From positions 6,076,001 through 6,140,000 of the forward strand of contig PYIU01000003.1 in the NCBI GenBank assembly GCA_003415625.1: 64,000 bases of DNA. Reading direction: 5' to 3'. Source of the stretch: Aquanectria penicillioides. Taxonomy: Eukaryota > Ascomycota > Sordariomycetes > Hypocreales > Nectriaceae. The notes under the pieces are model-generated. The model saw only the letters and a program-made list of their open reading frames with translations. It was not told where the DNA came from and did not search any database. This document shows, piece by piece, positions 12,243 through 26,375 of this stretch. The stretch's first letter is position 1. Every line of letters starts with the position of its first letter. Position numbers and translations under genes: made by a program.

Positions 12243-15200
12243 AGCAGCGCGATCTAGTACAGGGTAGGCTGAGTTTGAAGTTGATTGCACGGGATCGACG
12301 GGAAGGATGAAAGGACGAACGGAAAAAAACAAAGGTGGGAGAGGGGCGCGCGGTTCGTTTCAGAGGCTTGAAACTTTTGGACACGCGTAACTGCAGATAG
12401 ATGGGATGATTGAGGCTGAGTATCCTCTATTCTTGCCTTTGGAGACTGGAAGGATGCGAATCGAGGCCAGAGGTCGCATGCCTGGTGGCCTCGACGTTGG
12501 CAGTCTTCAGCGGGTTTTGCGTGGAATCCTTCGTAGGACTTTTCGCCCCCCCTTCTTCCAACTCCCAACTCCCAAACTTGGTCGCATTGCCGAGTAGGAA
12601 GGCCTGCAAGCACAGCAGGGGAGCCACTTTGAGCGTCTCATCTCCACCTAGTCGTGATGCCTGATCGTTTCAGGCCATCAACTCCAGTGGTGCAAAGTGC
12701 ACTGCGGCCCAGGCTGCAAGTAGATGATCCAGGTCTGCCTTTACTCGCTATCCTTCTCAAACGCGGCCCCCAAGGAATCCCCCCTTCCTTTCTCTCCTTC
12801 CAGGGCTTCATGATTACCCATGCCACCACATTTGACTTTGGTAGAGATCTAAAAAGAGATCAAGAGTATGCTTAGCTTGGTAATCAGATAATAATCACCG
12901 CTGCATGGTCACATCGCCAGGTCACCGCTCCCGTCGCTCTCTGGAGATGACCAATCTTGTCGCCTTAATTAGGTCTGATATACAACCCAGGTATCCGTAA
13001 GTAGGTGTCCAGCTACCCTAGACACGCAACGTGCGTACCAGTTCCAACGCGGCACAGTCAGAACCAAAACCGCACGTCAGCCGCCGAGTTGCTGGGAAAG
13101 GGACCAACGATTGGGTTCTGACTTCGGTAAAATCACATAATACTGCCGCGTGAGCGCCATGATGGGGGCGTCGCTCGACACAAAGTCGCATTGGCATACA
13201 GGGAGAGTTGGAAGCTTGACACCAGTTCCGGGCCGAACATTCTCGTCGCCTCACCGGTCGAGTATTGCGCAGCAAGAAAGACGTCGTGGGAGAGGCCCCG
13301 GCCAGATATCGCGAGATAACTTGTAAAAGCCATGGAACATGGGCCCCCGAGAGGCAATGTGACACCAAGGGCGCGCGCGCGACGCAGTCATCCCGTCATC
13401 ATCCACAGACCAAAGCAAGGCGTTGCGAAAACAAGCGCGCGTGCCTCTAAATCTAAATCCCCGGTTATCTCCTTCTAAACTCCATCCCACGCCCCCAGTC
13501 CGCCCCCTTCCCTCCCCTAAACCCCAGTCCCAAGGCTCTGGACCCGCGACGGCGCCACTGAGATCTTCACATGCGATGGGCCCTGCCGCCGCGGGTGCCA
13601 GCACACCTGTTGCGGCCACTGCGGCATGGCGAAAAGAGCGGCGCCCACGACGCGGGCGCCGAGTCTCTTGCCTACGGGGCCAAGTTAGACTTCGTCGAGG
13701 AAGTGGTACCCTCGGCGCAAAGAAGCAAACAAGGGGTCAGTGTTATGGACCTTTCGGGGTTTGCCATGAATTTGTCACCAGTAAATCCGTTGTCCGAGAG
13801 CGAACGGGATCCTTTGCCATTGAGGCTTGGAACCAAGGGGACCGGCGGGCAAAGCCACTCTGCGCCTAGGCGAACAAAACTGGTCGATCTACAGCCGGCA
13901 CAGTGATATGTGTTGCGCTATTGCGTGGACGTGGACCGACCAGCGCAGAGACAACAGAACTAAACCGGGCGAAGGTTGACGGCCCCCAAAGTTTTGGCAC
14001 GTTTCCCTGGAATGGACTTGTGTTAGGTTCTTTGGGTTGGGTATGTTAATTTAGCATACCTCATCTCCGGCGGCTTTTGTGATGGGGGATCTGTGTCAAT
14101 CCCGAAGTGTATGCGGGAGTGCCAGAGATGGCCCTGACGTTGAACAGAAGGCCACCGGGGAGAAGTTTGTGTGAGTTTAGAGTCGACATGGTGGTCCAAG
14201 AGTGCCGTAGAGTGCAGTAGCTGCTGGTTAGTGGTGTCAATCCGTACAGTAGGTGGACCAGCCTTGTTGATCCTCAATGCTGCCATCCCGGTGGTGGAGT
14301 GGGAGATGATGACGACGTTTGATGACAAAAGGGCATGTCATCAACATAGGTGGAAAACATCAACTGAACCAAAGATAGAACGAACCTGAATGAATCAAGT
14401 CGGAAGCAACGGGATGTTTTGGTGGGGGAGAATGAGGGAGGGGGCGTGAAAGACAGATGCAAAGGCAAAAACCCACAGGTCATGGCAAAGGTAGAAGTAG
14501 AGGCAAAGGCAAATGCAGAGGCTAAGGCAAAGCAAACCGCAAAGAGAGCCCATTTTAGCAACTTGCGCACGAGGCAATGCGAATGCGGACTTGGTATGCT
14601 AGTACTGAGTTAACGCCGATGATGACTTTGCGCAATGCAAAGCAAAACCACGACAGTACAGCAAGGCACAATACAACACAACACATGGATGCAAGCGTTG
14701 TGATGGCATGCTCGGAATTGTCCGACGAGTAGTGAGGTGCGGGAGATGACAAGCCGCCACGAAGGAGGAGACGGACGCAGGGACCCTTTGGCTCAGTTTC
14801 GCTGCCGCCATGCGGCCAACGGCATTGCCAAGATGCAAAGCCTCCGAAGCTGATGCCGGTGGTGTTGTGAGATGCTGGTGTTGGTGTTAGTGCTGGCATG
14901 TTGGTACCGAAGCAGCAGTGATGGTGGTGTTGAGTGGTGGTATCTTAGTGGTGGTGGTGGTGGTCGAGGACGCATATCTGCGCTGCGGAATTGTTCAGGA
15001 AGACATCGAGAAACAAGGGGTGCGGGAGGGGCTCAAATGAAGACTGTTCAATGACATCACGGGTAGACCGGGCTCACCGACAGTCCAAGAGGGGAAAGGC
15101 TAATGGACGAGGTCGGATGGCAAGGAACCAAAGGCCCCCAAATGGAAACTTTTGGGTTGCGAATAGTATCAGTGTCTTGACCTAGGCGTAGCAGTAGCAG

Positions 15201-15504
15201 CATGTGTATGCCATGCGCTATCACCATGTACCGAGCCGGTTAGGAGGACTGGGAGGGGTGTGCGTGAGAACTACAGCAACACACGGCGCGGTGCTGAGGG
15301 AGAGCTAACAAAGCAGAGTCAAGCAACGCAACCCTCGATCGGCAGGGGAGTTGACTCACCTCGGCGACTTTGGGAGCTTGGGTTTGAGCTGGATGTGACG
15401 TATGAGATGAGAGGAAAGACGATGGTGAAGGCCAAACCACCACAGGCCTTGCTTGACCTTGACCAGCCATCATCCATGGGCGGGAACATGGGGAGTGAAC
15501 ATGG

Positions 15505-15560
15505 GCAGCAGCATGAGCGGCAGCATGAGCGGCAGCATGAGCATGAGCATGAGCATGAGC
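15505..15560. repeat. GCATGAG-type short tandem repeat
   Basis: Successive copies of GCATGAGC/GGCA followed by perfect GCATGA hexamers. On the minus strand it produces artificial His-Ala repeats in an open frame that I reject as a gene. Confidence 0.8.
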
Positions 15561-18500
15561 CTGGACAATTGGGCTGCAACTGTCCCCAGCCGACCGGATT
15601 AGATTGATGATAGCGTCAGGTTCTCCATATTGTGACTCCCGTCCACATCGGTACCTCAAACTATACCTCAGGCTGCAGACGGCTTTTCCCCTTTTGGGGT
15701 CGTTTCGAGGCGTGGAGACGGTGGCGGCTTGAAGCCTTGTGGCCTTGGGGCCTTGCGGCCTTGTGGCCTTGGGGGCCGAGCCATCCCCTGTCTCCCGCAG
15801 TCGAGTGGTCCTCCGCCTTTTCCTCACACAATCCAGCACTCACACACGTTAAACTGGCGGGATGGAGCCTCTGGTCTTTTTGCCCCCCCGGACAGGTGGG
15901 AAATATGGGGCAGGGGTGGTGGCTTGGGTGGCCCATTTGGGGCTTGGAGGCGGGGCGCCGCCTGTCTTGGTGGATTGGGGGCCGAAAGGGAACGTACGTA
16001 CGTACCGCGTGCCGCTTTTCTGTATGGAACGTTTGACTGACCTTCGGTGACTTACCCAGCCTCCAGCCTCAACTCTATCAATGCATCTGGTGCGAGTGGC
16101 TCGGCCGGGAGTGGCGGAGCAAGCTGCCACGAGCACCGGCCGGCGGAACTATTGACGTTGACGTTCTTCTGCGTAGGGCTACGGAGGTTGCGACTCTCTT
16201 GTCCCTGTACGAACCTATGTTCCGCCCTCTGCCGGTCCAGGGTTCCATCCCCTTCTCGAGCTTCTGCGCGTACACCTCCAGCAGCATGGTACGTGTAACA
16301 TGAGGCAAGTGTTGATGGTGATGATCTAGCTCAGGCAATTGCCATCCCCGTTGAAACGGCTGCCTATTTTCATCGACGAAGCAGAATGACGAGATTTTGC
16401 TCAACCCACCACCCTACATCGGCACATGTGACAGATGTGCACACACATGACAACTGACTACTGGGCTGAAGCTGAGGGCGAAAAAAAAAAATACTCAAAC
16501 ACCTTTCGATGTATAGTACCGATCTGAATTGTGTAATGGAGATGGCGATAACAATTGTCGTTGAAGGTGGAGGTGGAAGGCGGGGAAGTGATGCTCTCGG
16601 TGGCCTGGTGCCCATCATCTTCAGCCTCAGTAACCACACGTCTCACCATAACAAAGTGAAGAAACCAAGCAGCAGCGATAAACGTAGCCGCATCCCCAAG
16701 GCCAAGACCAGAGTCAAGTCCCGACTAGGCCGATCCGGGACACATCCAGCGCCCAATCGTGGGATCGCAACCCCATTGGACAACCATTCGATTCTGCTGT
16801 GCTCACACTCACATGAAAGTGCGCTTCCGCTTCAAAGCACAGGGCATCGGCTACCTGTGTACCCCGTAACTTTCTTAGAAGCATGGTACGAAGCAGAGCG
16901 CACATATTGCACGAGAACAGACGGCAGGGCAACGCACCCTTGACCTGGCAAATTTCCAATTGACTTCTCTTCTTTCTTTTTTCTGTCTCCCGTTCAGATG
17001 TCCCGCCTGTTGGCTCACAGCCCGCAGGTTCTAGGGCTGGGATCCGGGAGGGAAGAGAGGGAATGGCATTGTGCGGCAGGTCTCTGGTTGGACAAGGGTC
17101 GCTTCGCGGGGCCACACCAAGCAGCATAAGGGCCAATCAGAGACCGCACATCATCTTCTTCCCGTTCAGCCCTATAGGGTACGTACCATTCTTTTCTCTA
17201 CGGTGCACTCCCCCTCCCCCCATGTCCTTATCCACCCGTCTTTTCTCCCTGCTAGTCACACACCCCTGCCGGCCGCCGTGCAGGACCCCATTGATTGATT
17301 CCCCGACAATCTCCAGCATTGTATGTATCCGCGTCGCTCGTTTTCGCTTGCCATTCACATCTCAACTACCCCGTCGCGTAACCATTTACATCCCTGTTCC
17401 CGTAGCTAATTGTTAATTTTTCCTACTTTTTTTTTTTCCTTTCCTTATCCGCGGATAGGCGTCGTGTAGTTTAGAACCGGACAAACATGGAGTACCTTCG
17501 GAACGTCTCTTTCCCCACGACAATGTTTCTGGTCTTGATCTCAGCCTTGAAATTGAGCCTGCCTGAACTGTTCGATACCTCTTCTGCACCGGGCTGCTGG
17601 CGTTGCGTCGTCTTGCATGAGACAACCACCCACCAGACCCAGCTCCCCGACCCACCAACAGCTCCCTGTGCCACGGTACCACTACCACCCTCGCAACACC
17701 AAAGCCGCAGCCCCCTCCCCATGCGTCGTTGTACAGACTTGCCTGCACCTCTGCTGTGGGTGGTTCCGGACACGCCGAAGACTGTTGCTAGACTCACCGC
17801 TAGGAACAGCCCATTGTGCTGCAGCCCTACAGCCTTGACTGCCGTCGTCTGGCGGTGCGTCGCATCCCCGCATCGGTCACAGACACAGCGACTGGGACGC
17901 CGCAACCACTCACACGCGGCCGCTCCAGCTCCAGCTCCCAGCTCTGTCTGCGTATCTGCCACCCTTCTCCACAGCGAAATGGCGGGATCGGCTCTGGTGC
18001 TTGTCCCTGGCCACTAGTCCAACTGTCGCTCCAATTTCTCGGGGACGCCAGAACGCCAGAGAGTCAACCTTGTCGGCAACGGCACTGCGGCGTGATTGAC
18101 CCCAAAAATTTCCCGCCCTCTCCTATCATCAACGATTTCACTTTCTGCATCGGGGACCTGCAGCTCTCCAACCTCTGATTCACGGTGACAACATAGCTCC
18201 ATCATCGCTTGGGGTCCTCTTGCCTCAAGCTAAAGGCTTCGCCTCGCACACCCCCCTCTGAATGGCAAGGACAATCATGCTCGCAGAATTGTTACTTTCA
18301 CCGCTTCCATCGCAACCGATCGTCATGTCACGCCTTTGCATACCCGATGCCTCGTATGGAGTACAGTATACAGCGTGCACGCGCGCGCTGCAATCTTGCC
18401 GCTCGCTCTGAACACCAGGATGGGGGGTTCCACATGGGTGCTGAGAGATGGGGCGGGGCGGCCAAACTCCTTCCAGGGGGCGGAGTGCTTCAGCGGGTGC

Positions 18501-20517
18501 CACAGTGGGTGCTTCACTGGTGCTTCACTGGGCTGGCCCATCACGTGATATGTGGTCAAGTCGAGTAAACGTCCAAGTTGGGAATTTAGCCCAAATTTCT
18601 TGTCAGGTTGAAGAAGGCTCGCATCCGCAATGTAACCCTATGTCCATCCCAACTCATGGGTCAACGTCCACCCCCTGGTAACGGGCAACCTGCGGCCCCT
18701 TGCACCTTCTGTTTTGGGTTCGGACCCCAGCGACAGCGCGACTGGCTGGCAGGGCTGGGCGGGGGAGATTTGATGCTGAGCATCGTCATTCAACGGTCTG
18801 GTCCGTGTGTGATAGCTCGCCAGACCTCCATCCGGAAGTATTGTGCGATGGGTTCCGTCTGGAGTGGGTAGGAATACGCTGCTAGCCGTCCATGCCTCGG
18901 CCAGGCGGTCCTGCGGCCAGCAGAATGTGAGAGGATGCTCGGGCACTTTGTGATCCTTGGTGCCATCAATCAATCGATTCGCAATTTGGCTAAATTGAGG
19001 CTCCTCCAACCCAGGCTCGTGCCGACGGCCAAAGAGACGCCAGAAACGGAGCGGAGGACTCGAAAGCTGTAACGCTTCGACCACGACTTAGTACCTACCA
19101 AGTAGTATTATTCGAGGTGAAGGGGAAATGCAGGCCCCACGGGGCGTTTGTCAACCGCAACTTGCTACCGCAGATGCCACAGTCCATTGCGCAGCGCCTT
19201 GACCATCAAGAGCAGGGGGCGCGACATGTCTTCCTCTTGGGAAAGCTCGCCTACAGGATTCTCTGTCGATTTGCATCAGGGCCTGGCAAGCTTCGCGGGC
19301 GTCGAGGACCAGGGTGGCAGCGGGGCGGGGGAAACGCCTAAGCGCTCCTGGGGCCATCAAGCGGCTCGCTGCCTGCGAAACACAAGGCAATTAATTCCCT
19401 GGTTATTACCCTCCAACCCAGATGCTTCTGGGTGTATCCGTAAACCTTACAAAGCAGGTGAAGATGAGTTGCCAAAAAAAGAAATCAAGCTTTCCCCCCT
19501 CCCCCTCCCCCTCAAAGGAGAAAAGAAGAAGAGAAAAAGTCCCCGACTCACCATGAGCTTCCGTACCACGCTGGTGGCCTTGCACACCCCTTCCACATGG
19601 CCCTGGGGCGTGTTGGTTCAGACGACATTTTTAGCCCTTGGGCTGGTTCCCCGACGATGCCTGTATGCACAATATGTCCTTCGGGGCCTTACGCCTTGGA
19701 GGACCCTTTGGGTAAACGGGCTTGGTGGCATTCGATGCAGTGACTTGACGGCACAAGCATGCCCGTCCAGCGAATGACAAAACATCCCAAACCGACCCAG
19801 TGGCTGAGGAGCGTGAGAACCTTAAACCACCTCCCACCCCTTCCTGCCGGGAAGACCCCAAGTCTTGGTCTTGTCATCCATGGCTCTTGGCCTGAGATTC
19901 CTAAGCTTTTCGTCTCCACTCCGTTGGGCTGAGCCGGTGGTTTTTTTAGCTTGGTCAACATCAACACCCCCCTCATGCCCCTGCCGCCTGGCCATCTCTC
20001 AAGCGGGCAGCGGCGGTTGGACGGCATTCTGTCGGCCTGCCACTCACTCAGTCGCTCAGCCAAGCCAAGTCAAACGCCCTCAGTTCATTCACGCCGCCTA
20101 GGCTCGATGCTTGTGGCCGTTGCCAAGTCCTCCATCACCTTCCCCGGAGGTACCTGCAGACCACCCATTGGGCCCTTGTGCTTGGTGCTTGGCGCACCAA
20201 AGATCCTGCTGCTCCCGTGCATGTTGGTGGAAACCACCATTGATTTTCATTTTGAATCGGCTGTGTCTTGCCTTGCAGATATCGCGTGGAGAGCCGCAGC
20301 GGGCAGGCCGAAGTATCGTATTGTTTTGATTGCCCTCTTGCTTCCTCACTGTTTATCCGACGATAGTCGTCGTCAGCTCTGAGTGTTGTCCATGAGAGCT
20401 TCGTTGTCAAATTCATTCCGAAAGCGGATCTCAAATCTCACTGGCTCATCCGGGATCTGGGCCCGACTGGATGGATCATGGGCTTCCCAGCCGATCTACG
20501 TGGACGACGCTTGGACT

Positions 20518-20566
20518 TGTGTGTATGTGTATGTGTGTGTGTGTGTGTGAGAGTGAGTGAGTGAGA
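20518..20566. repeat. (GT)n followed by (GAGT)n microsatellite
   Basis: Compound simple repeat: GTGTAT units, an uninterrupted GT run, then GAGTGAGT units. No gene overlaps it. Confidence 0.85.
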
Positions 20567-21349
20567 TCGTTTACAGTTTACCGAGTATAGGTGGCGAATT
20601 TGGCGGGCAGAGGGTGGGATAAACAGCAATGGGGAAATAATGCGCGACATAATTGAGGGCTAGTGCGAGCAAACGACCCATTCACTGCTCGGAGCTATGG
20701 TTGTTGGGAGCTATGATACGTTGTGACTCCTAATAGACGGCCTCCCAGCTCTCGAAGTCCTACAGTAGCTCCAGAGCTTCAAACGTGGTTTGGTAGGTTG
20801 GCAGCCTGCCCACGTACCTAAGGAGCTGGTCTGCCAACGGTCGAGGTAGCCGGCGGCCGCCCGGCCGCGGTGCCATTCGGCCCCCAAAGATCTTTTGTCA
20901 GGCTGCCAGTGGGAACGGGAGCTCGAGCACAGATGGCCAAGATGATTCGCCCGGGGTGCTAGAGGGTTGAATGGGAGCTGGGACGGAGGGTGCTGCATCC
21001 GCGGCGTGACACACGAAACAGGGAAAAGTAAAAAGTATCCTATAGGTGGCACGCCGGGGAATGGATAGAATTGGGGTCGCAGGGAGGGGTTGGGGGGCGG
21101 AGGGCCTCGTAGGGCTGGAGAAGGCAACGGGGATGAATGCAGCGACCGTGCTTGGACGATAAGCACGCAAAATTTGGAGAGATTGGCAAGGACAGTTTCT
21201 ACGGTGGCCGATGGTAAAGGATGAGGCAAAGTGGATGGCATCTAGAGGCGCTGGTTGGCCTGCAATAGTGCGGGACCGTCGAACAAAGAGTCCTCTACAC
21301 CCCCTCCGTCCCGTGTCGCCCCGGATGCTGGCCGCGGACCCGTGCCGTG

Positions 21350-21404
21350 GGTGGATGGATGGAGGGATGAAGGGATGAAGGGATGGATGGATGGATGGAT
21401 GTGG
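21350..21404. repeat. GGAT/GGATGAAG tandem repeat
   Basis: GGATGGAT units interleaved with GGGATGAAG copies, then a perfect GGAT run. Non-coding context. Confidence 0.85.
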
Positions 21405-23039
21405 ACATTAATCTCAAGCTACCTGGAGGTATCGTCGTAAAAAAAAAAAAAATACACAAGTGCCCAGGCAAGCATAAGGACATTTGGAAGAGGAGGGGGG
21501 GAGCCATTCCCAGGCGGTGCCACGTACAGCCCTACCATGCCGGCGTCAGGGGAAGTTTCCCAGGAAGCCTGGGAAGGGAGCCTGACGATTGGCCGCAGGG
21601 TCGGCACCTGTCGACCAAAAGATGGGACGGACTAGGGGACGGGAAGAGACTTGGCGCGTGAAAAACACCAGCGAGCAACGTGAAGTGCCCACACAAGGTA
21701 GCGGCGGGCGCACAGCTTTGCGTTGCAAATCTTGGGGCTGAACGAGAGGTTCGACCCATAGTTGCAGCTCGATTGATATGCCCGAATCGGGCCAAGTCCA
21801 ACGTTTTATACCGGCCGTTGGCCCCTTGGGGCTGGGTGTTTTCATTATTATTTGGGGGCCGCCAAAGTCCCCAACGCGAGGGCTGGACGCTGGTTGGGCT
21901 GCTAGACGTACAGGCGCTACAGCAGCCACCAGGGGGGCAGCATCAAGGCAGGGGGGAGCGGGCAGCAGAATGAGATGGGATGTGATGCGGTGCGTGGGCG
22001 CTTCGCGTCAAGGGGGTCGGAAGCCGAGGGGGAGGGCCTCAATAGGAGAGACCTGCTCCAGGCCTCCTACGTCCGTACAGACCTTTGGGGTCGTGCCTAC
22101 GTACACGCACTTGCACCACGAGCGATCCTACCTACCACCAAGGAAGGGAGCAGGGAGGGGCAGATGGACCCCCCTTTGGCCAAGGCGACAACGGATCAAC
22201 TGCCCGAGGATCGAATCGAATCCAAGGCTTGTTTGAATGAGGCAATTCGCAAAAGACAATTGGGGTCGGGAATCCTTTTCATCTGCGGGGCCCGAGCCAG
22301 AGAGAGCTCCGTGGACTCCGTCCATTGACCACGAGATGCGAAGGAGCCGGATAGGGTTGCATTCAGTCAATGGCGGACGACCAATGCTGCGAGGAGCTCG
22401 CTATAGGGAGCTGCGTGCTATAGTATAGGTGTAGGTAAAAGAGCTATAGCAGGCAAGCAAGGTTGGGCGCCTGCTTCCCAATGACACGGGCGTGTTGGAC
22501 TGGGCGGGAAAAAAGAAGTAGAAACCGTTTATTTGGAATGGTATGTTTCCTTTCTTCTTTGACTGTAATTTCCATTTAATTTATTTTGCACCTGAACCCA
22601 TGGTTCCCCCGTGCTCCTTCGTAAAAAATTTTCTTGGTTCCGTATTTACATCCCCCCCCTAGTTGCGAACAGCTTATGGGCAACGATGGGAGGTTCGCGG
22701 GTTGTGTTCCTGGACTACTGCTATTACCCGGTGGCCCCGATGGTCCGGGGGGTGTAAGGCTGAGGCCGAAAGGGGGAGAGAGCCAGCCCACTGGGTTATG
22801 CTCTCGCTCGGGAAGGCTCACACGGGATTGGACGGTCTGCGTCCCCCCGGACGGAGACGGCACCGTGAGCGTGGGAACAACGGTCTGTGACAAGCCGGGG
22901 ACCCATCTCTGAAATCCGTCTTGTCAGGGATGAAGGGTGTTTTGTGTTTCGAACCTGGTTTCCTGGGACGCCAACAAGGCAAGGAACACCAGAGAAAGGA
23001 AGGGGAAGGGGAAAAAAAGGTTCAATGTATTTAGTCCAA

Positions 23040-23161
23040 GATCCACTCTAGTCCGCATTGAAGAAGTGTCATTGTGTTTTGGAATACTAGGTGTCGTCTA
23101 TGATCCACTCTGGTCCGCATTGAAAGAACATGCCATTGGGTTTTGGATAACTAGATGGTAG
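23040..23161. repeat. 62-bp imperfect tandem duplication
   Basis: Two adjacent copies, 23040-23101 and 23102-23161. Both begin GATCCACTCT, then have GTCCGCATTGAA, a diverged centre, GTTTTGGA and CTAG. By eye the copies differ by a handful of substitutions and single-base indels. The unit is non-repetitive in itself, so this is a genuine segmental duplication and not a microsatellite. Confidence 0.85.
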
Positions 23162-26068
23162 TGCGGGCGTTGCCAACAGCCCTGTAACGGACTCCGTGGG
23201 AAAGTGCGAAGAACTGGAGTCCGGTCCGGGGGCCACCGTGCAGTCATGGCGACGAGGACGGGACGGGGACGGGGACGGGGACTGGGACTGGGACGGTCAA
23301 ACTTGCCTTGCCCTTCCCAGGCGCTGAACTGACAACACGGACCCCGCTGTGTGCTCGCTGCGTGCTCGCTAGCTGGAGGGGGAGAAGTTGAGAACGAAAG
23401 AAAGAAAGACTCAAAGAAGGCTCTGGAGCTTGGCCGACACAAGCCCACCGGCGGCCCGTGCCATGCCTTCGTTGACGTGGGAAGGATCCTCGACTTGTCA
23501 CTTTTGGGGACAGCCGGTCGGCAAAGTCGCATGATTTCCCACCTGCGGGGGGCTAGCGGGCGATTGGCCCGCTCCTGGGAGAAATGAGAAGGGATCGGGA
23601 CATGGGGTCCCTTCTTCCTAGTGAAGGGATTGGGACCTACGTATCCGTAGGTGGGATTCGGATTGGGGCACTTGGGGCGATTGGGGCGATTGGGGCGAAG
23701 CACCACATGGCAGCCCTCCATGGGACAAGGGAAGGCCAGTCGCCGCCCATGTTGCGGGCGGAACTCCGTGGACTTCACCCCCGTGCCCGTGGACTTGGCC
23801 TGGCCCCGTTGAGATGGAAACCGGCGGCGGCAATGAAGCTCCAACTCCGACGGGGTCCCTGGAACACGCCGTTGCTATTGCGTCAACCCAAGCCACCCAC
23901 CAGACCTTTACCGTTTTGGACGAATACACGCCTTGAGTGGCCGGGGGAGCTGGCCTTCATTCACCTCTGTCCCGCAGTTTCCAAGGATGCATTGAGGAGA
24001 CTTCCCTTCTGGGCAATGACGTGCAGACACCATGGATCCCGTTCTGGGAGATCTTGTCACAACGCGCGTTGCAAATTCATCGGAGGAAGCCTCGCTGTCG
24101 CAGGGCGGACCAAACCGGTCCACGGCGGACGAACAGACCTATGCACCACCCCGTGCCGCGTGTGCAAAACGCCCGTTGAGCGTCGACGGACAGGGGACGT
24201 TCGGAAGGGACTCTTCGTATCGTAGACGTCAGAACACACGATCGAATGCGTGATGCTGGGGGCGATGCACAACTCGGACAAGAAGCTGGGTTGCCCTCTC
24301 GTTTGCCCGAATTGGCGGTTCCTACATGGTTCAGCACATACCGCAGGGTCGTACAAAGCCAGACCGCACACCGATAAGATAACTAAGAGGGAGCAATAGG
24401 GTGCTCACATGTCACCAGCCCAGACTCGTCATCTTCTCCAGGGAAGCAATCCTGCGCGTGATGCAGGTTCCAGGCCGTAGACGACGCCACGGAGAAATCA
24501 CCTTCTCCGATCTGTCTCTTTCCTAGGATCGGGATTGCAGTGATTAATCCCCCCGTAGCTCCGAACGAGTTAGCCCGACAAAACGGTAACATCCGGGAAT
24601 CTTTCTGGCCCTTCCTTCTCCCCCCCCCTGGTTGGGAACAGCGCGTCTGTGCTTGGCCCTGATGCGGACACTTGTAGCGAATGAGGAAACAAACTGTCAG
24701 CGACAGCGAAAGTGAAAGGATTGTGCACGCACCGCACTCCGCCTTTCCCGGACTATGTCCAGCTCAAGGTATCGCCAAGTCGGATACTAGATCCGCCCTG
24801 CTGTGGGTTGTGGCGCGGGCGTGCACGAGGATATGCTGGATGGACGAAATTGAGGATGCACACTACGGACCCTACGTACGCGTGCGTAGATCGCCTTCCT
24901 TTGACGGGGCTGATCAAAACGCTGGGTGGGACTCCTTCAAGGGGCGACAGCGAGCTCCTCAGACTCCGCATTGACGCCAATTCCACCCACCTCCACGCCT
25001 CTTATCCCTATCCGGACGATTATACGTTCAGAGGGATCAGTGCTTCTCGGATATTGGGCCAAAAATGCCGAAAACTTCGACTTGGCAACCGTTCACCAAC
25101 TGGAATAATCCGACGACGGCGTCATGTCATGTCCAGAGTATCCATCTGGGTGACGACGGCACGAGCCTGCGCCTCCGTTTCCATTTCCTCCTTAAGCTCG
25201 GAGATTTAAATGATTGAATCCTACACCAATGCGACCCGCCTATGGCGCTAGGAAGCCTTGGGAAGTTGGTGTGAAAGTCAAGACAAATCAAACCAAATAG
25301 GGACCAGGAACGGGTTAGGAAGAAAAAAAAAAGGAAAAAAAGGAAAGAGGGCATAATTAAAAAAAAAACGTGGTGGTGGGTGGAGTGCATTGTGTTGCGG
25401 CGGGTTCTTCTGTACCGTTGGTCTGGGTTGGGTAGCATAGTGGAGAGCAAGAGTGTCAAGTGCCCAAGTTGACAGGACGGCAGAAGCAAGCAATTGGTTT
25501 GCTGTGCTGCAAGACCGCCCGCAGAAGAACTCTAAAGCATTCGATTATTATTGTAAGTGTGTGAGTGTGAGTGTGTGCGTGTTCAATATGCGTGCTTGTA
25601 TATACGTGCGTGTTATGGATGAATCTGCGAGTGAGTGAGTGAGTGTGTGTATACGTGGGAGGAAGTATGTCTTTTCCTCCTTTTTCCCTATTTTGCCTGT
25701 TGGGTTGTTATTTACCCCAAGTTTCTGGAGGGGAGGGGGGGAGTGGGATGAGGGGCAATGCGGGATAATTAAGCCCTTTTAAGTAAGAGCCGCAAAAACC
25801 GTTGGCACTTAACAGACAAGGGGCTTCTGAAACGTTGCGGCCAGCCACGGGCTGTATGTCAATTGATGCTTTTGCAACGGTCCAACGGCTGTGCAGCATC
25901 AGCACCCTTCACTTACAGCGAGCGCAGCTTGGAGGCGGTTGAGCCAAGATGGAGTTTGCCGTGCATGGGTGGCGGAGAAGTCGGGATAGAATAGACGGGA
26001 AGAGGGAGGGGGGTTCGCTCATGACCCCTGCCCACTCCCAAATCCTCCATCCTGTTGGTGTTGTTCGC

Positions 26069-26095
26069 TGTGTGTGTGTGTGTGTGTGTGTGTGT
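26069..26095. repeat. (TG)13 dinucleotide repeat
   Basis: Uninterrupted TG dinucleotides in the gene-poor region. Confidence 0.9.
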
Positions 26096-26326
26096 TGTCC
26101 CCGGGAATCCTTCTGGGCAGCGCTGCAAGGAGTGTAATGAAGTTGTGATAATGAGAGCTTCATTAAACGAGCAATGAAAGGAAGGCTGAACACACACGAG
26201 TTTCCCTAAGCATTCAAGCCCAGGGTTTCATTGAGTGCGCGCGCGTGCTGGAGTGGAGGTTGGATCTCCTGGGAGTTGCCAGCCCCTCTGTGCCCTGGCC
26301 AATGGCAGCGCGGCGATGCGCATCTG

Positions 26327-26375
26327 GCGGGCTTTGTAAGGCTACGACAAAAATAAACTACCTTACAAAGCCCGC
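26327..26375. repeat. Perfect 15-bp inverted repeat with 19-nt loop
   Basis: Arm 26327-26341 (GCGGGCTTTGTAAGG) is exactly complementary to 26361-26375 (CCTTACAAAGCCCGC). The 19-nt spacer is A-rich. As RNA it would form a stable hairpin; as DNA it could extrude a cruciform. No gene overlaps it. Confidence 0.85.

Noticed and set aside
15240..15839. 199-codon open frame on the minus strand with His-Ala repeats
   Set aside because: The repeats come from the GCATGA array; the rest has no similarity I recognise and overlaps equally open frames.
23098..23844. 248-codon open frame on the minus strand
   Set aside because: It spans the 62-bp tandem duplication and G/C-rich repeats; its composition reflects repeats (PRPRPR, RPNRPNRP) and not a protein fold.
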